Shown: piece by piece, positions 62,980 to 64,000 of the stretch
Position numbering within the stretch: position 1 is the stretch's first letter
Layout: each line of letters begins with the position of its first letter
Assembly (NCBI RefSeq): GCF_027486195.1
Contig: NZ_JAIXPP010000129.1
Coordinates: 38,661-102,660 of the forward strand
From: Novosphingobium sp.
Lineage (GTDB): Bacteria; Pseudomonadota; Alphaproteobacteria; Sphingomonadales; Sphingomonadaceae
Length of the DNA stretch: 64,000 nucleotides
Direction of reading: 5' to 3'
Position numbers and translations under genes: made by a program
The notes under the pieces: model-generated
The model's database searches: none
The model's input: only the letters and a program-made list of their open reading frames with translations
What the model was told of the DNA's origin: nothing

Positions 62980-63576
62980 ATGACCTTGGAACCTTCTGAT
63001 ATCGTCCGCGCCAAGGCTGCCCTGCGCAAATCGCTGCGCGCCACCCGGCGCGACCACGTCGCCGCGCTCGAACCGCGCATCAAGGCGCTGCTGTTCATGC
63101 GGCCGCCCGCAGCGCTTGGCGATCTGATCCCGGCCGGTGCCACTATCGGCCTGTATCATGCGATTGGCGATGAAGCCCCCACAGCGGCATATGCCCGGCA
63201 TTTCCACGATGCGGGGCACAAGCTTGCCATGCCCTTCTTCGCCCGCCGCGGCGCGCCGATGGAATTCCGCCACTGGGCCTCGCCCTATCACGACGAGCTT
63301 CTGGAGCCCGATCCCTACGGCGCCCAGCAACCGCTTTCCGATGCGGAGCCGCTGGCACCCGATGTTCTGTTCGTCCCCCTCATCGGCTTTACCGCCACCG
63401 GCCATCGTCTCGGGCAAGGCGGCGGCTACTATGACCGTTGGCTTGAACAGTACCCCGATGCGCCCGCCATCGGCATGGCGTGGGACAGCCAGCTTGCCGA
63501 AAACCTGCCATTAGAGGCGCATGACAGGCCGCTCTCCGCGGTGGTAACGCCCACCCGGCTATACGGCCCCTTCTGA
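62980..63576 (+). CDS. 5-formyltetrahydrofolate cyclo-ligase
   Basis: The 198-residue ATP-dependent enzyme returns 5-formyl-THF to the folate pool. It begins at the ATG at 62980 (MTLEPSDIVRAKAALRKSLRATRRDH); a frame further upstream overlaps the 6S RNA and is not coding. The family motifs LYHAIGDE and GQGGGYYDRWL are clear. In many bacteria this gene (ygfA) is co-transcribed with 6S RNA. Confidence 0.94.
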   Translation: MTLEPSDIVRAKAALRKSLRATRRDHVAALEPRIKALLFMRPPAALGDLIPAGATIGLYHAIGDEAPTAAYARHFHDAGHKLAMPFFARRGAPMEFRHWASPYHDELLEPDPYGAQQPLSDAEPLAPDVLFVPLIGFTATGHRLGQGGGYYDRWLEQYPDAPAIGMAWDSQLAENLPLEAHDRPLSAVVTPTRLYGPF

Positions 63577-63587
63577 ACGGACGCACG

Positions 63588-63812
63588 ATGAACGAACCCG
63601 AAAGCTACAAGCCCACCTGGCGCAAGCCCTTCGGCATCCTCGCGCTGGTTCTGGGGCTGTTCGGCTATGCATTGATCGTGGCGGGCCTTGCTGGCCCCAT
63701 CGGCAAGATGCCGGTGCTCGTGCAGACGCTGGTCTACGTGATTCTCGGAACCGTGTGGCTCCTGCCCCTTCGCCGCTTCCTGATCTGGATGGAAACCGGC
63801 CGCTGGGGCTGA
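63588..63812 (+). CDS. DUF2842-type small membrane protein
   Basis: The 74-residue protein has two hydrophobic helices (FGILALVLGLFGYALIVAGLA and LVQTLVYVILGTVWLLPL) and ends LRRFLIWMETGRW, the pattern I associate with the alphaproteobacterial DUF2842 family. Function is unknown. It follows the cyclo-ligase by 11 bp. Confidence 0.85.
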   Translation: MNEPESYKPTWRKPFGILALVLGLFGYALIVAGLAGPIGKMPVLVQTLVYVILGTVWLLPLRRFLIWMETGRWG

Positions 63813-63834
63813 TTTGAAACGATTTTCCCCTGAC

Positions 63835-63856
63835 GCAAAAATAGCCGCATTTTTGC
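63835..63856. other. AT-rich hairpin after the DUF2842-type gene
   Basis: GCAAAAAT and ATTTTTGC form a perfect 8 bp stem with a six-base loop. It is too AT-rich for a strong terminator but lies between the gene and the tRNA promoter. Confidence 0.4.
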
Positions 63857-63868
63857 CGATCTAGGGCG

Positions 63869-63897
63869 TTGACAGCCAGAGACTCCTCCCATAAATG
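63869..63897 (+). promoter_or_regulatory. promoter of tRNA-Asp
   Basis: TTGACA (63869-63874) and TAAATG (63892-63897) have a 17-base spacer and end 17 bases before the mature tRNA 5' end. The -35 is consensus. Confidence 0.65.
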
Positions 63898-63914
63898 CGG
63901 CGCTCCCAAGGCGA

Positions 63915-63991
63915 GCGGGTGTAGCTCAGTTGGTTAGAGTATCGGCCTGTCACGCCGAGGGTCGCGGGTTCAAGTCCCGTCACTCGCGCCA
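63915..63991 (+). tRNA. tRNA-Asp(GTC)
   Basis: This is a 77-base tRNA. The acceptor GCGGGTG pairs with CACTCGC (one G-U), the D arm is GCTC...GAGT, the anticodon loop CTGTCAC has GTC at 63949-63951, the T loop is TTCAAGT, and CCA is encoded at 63989-63991. Confidence 0.96.
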
Positions 63992-64000
63992 TTGGGAAGA

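Overview
The window is a 64 kb, GC-rich, gene-dense stretch of an alphaproteobacterial chromosome. It most likely comes from a sphingomonad of the Novosphingobium/Sphingobium type. The reasons are the dusB(nifR3)-ntrB-ntrC-ntrY-ntrX-hfq-hflX order, a tandem two-domain Hfq, a large TonB-dependent receptor of the kind sphingomonads have in numbers, PhaR, a fused IspDF, and dispersed palindromes of sphingomonad type. No rRNA, complete insertion sequence, prophage or CRISPR array was seen.

Layout. 0-5 kb: the end of a TPR-like protein gene, carbonic anhydrase, lipA, a coq10/ratA-type gene, cinA C-domain, a secreted protein of unknown function and ispDF. 5-14.6 kb: dusB, the two nitrogen two-component systems NtrBC and NtrYX, double-domain hfq and hflX. 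14.6-23.6 kb: a tight minus-strand housekeeping run (mltB-like, rlpA-like, dac, tmk, holB, metG, tatD, a metallo-beta-lactamase, a 56-residue membrane protein missing from standard ORF lists, mazG). 23.75 kb: tRNA-Ser(TGA).

23.9-37.0 kb is the accessory block between tRNA-Ser and lpd. It holds a 3-oxoacid CoA-transferase pair, relics of an SDR gene and a LysR gene, and a cluster for handling an unknown substrate: a TonB-dependent receptor, two paralogous exported YtcJ-type amidohydrolases, an exported PQQ dehydrogenase and an AraC regulator. A serralysin-like RTX metalloprotease follows. The cluster reads as outer-membrane uptake, then periplasmic hydrolysis and oxidation, under local control. 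Its substrate cannot be named from sequence.

37.1-53.5 kb: a BaiN-like flavoprotein, lpd and the pyruvate dehydrogenase E2 gene (no E1 genes nearby), a universal stress protein, rnr, an M28 peptidase, an archaeal/eukaryotic-type proS, phaR, alr, an MHS-family transporter, a NifU/IscU-like protein, cvpA, radA and tRNA-Leu(CAA). 53.5-64 kb: an inositol-monophosphatase family gene, efp, thiE, the central-carbon run tkt-gap-MOSC-pgk-fba, zapA with a small coiled-coil partner, a 6S RNA gene with a clear promoter, the formyl-THF cyclo-ligase gene, a DUF2842-like membrane protein and tRNA-Asp(GTC).

The main points for follow-up are the accessory cluster and its divergent-promoter dyads, an NtrX that lacks the GAFTGA loop, the double Hfq, a MetRS with KESKS in place of KMSKS, a NifU-like protein missing its third cysteine, tandem repeats upstream of tkt, and two families of dispersed palindromes.
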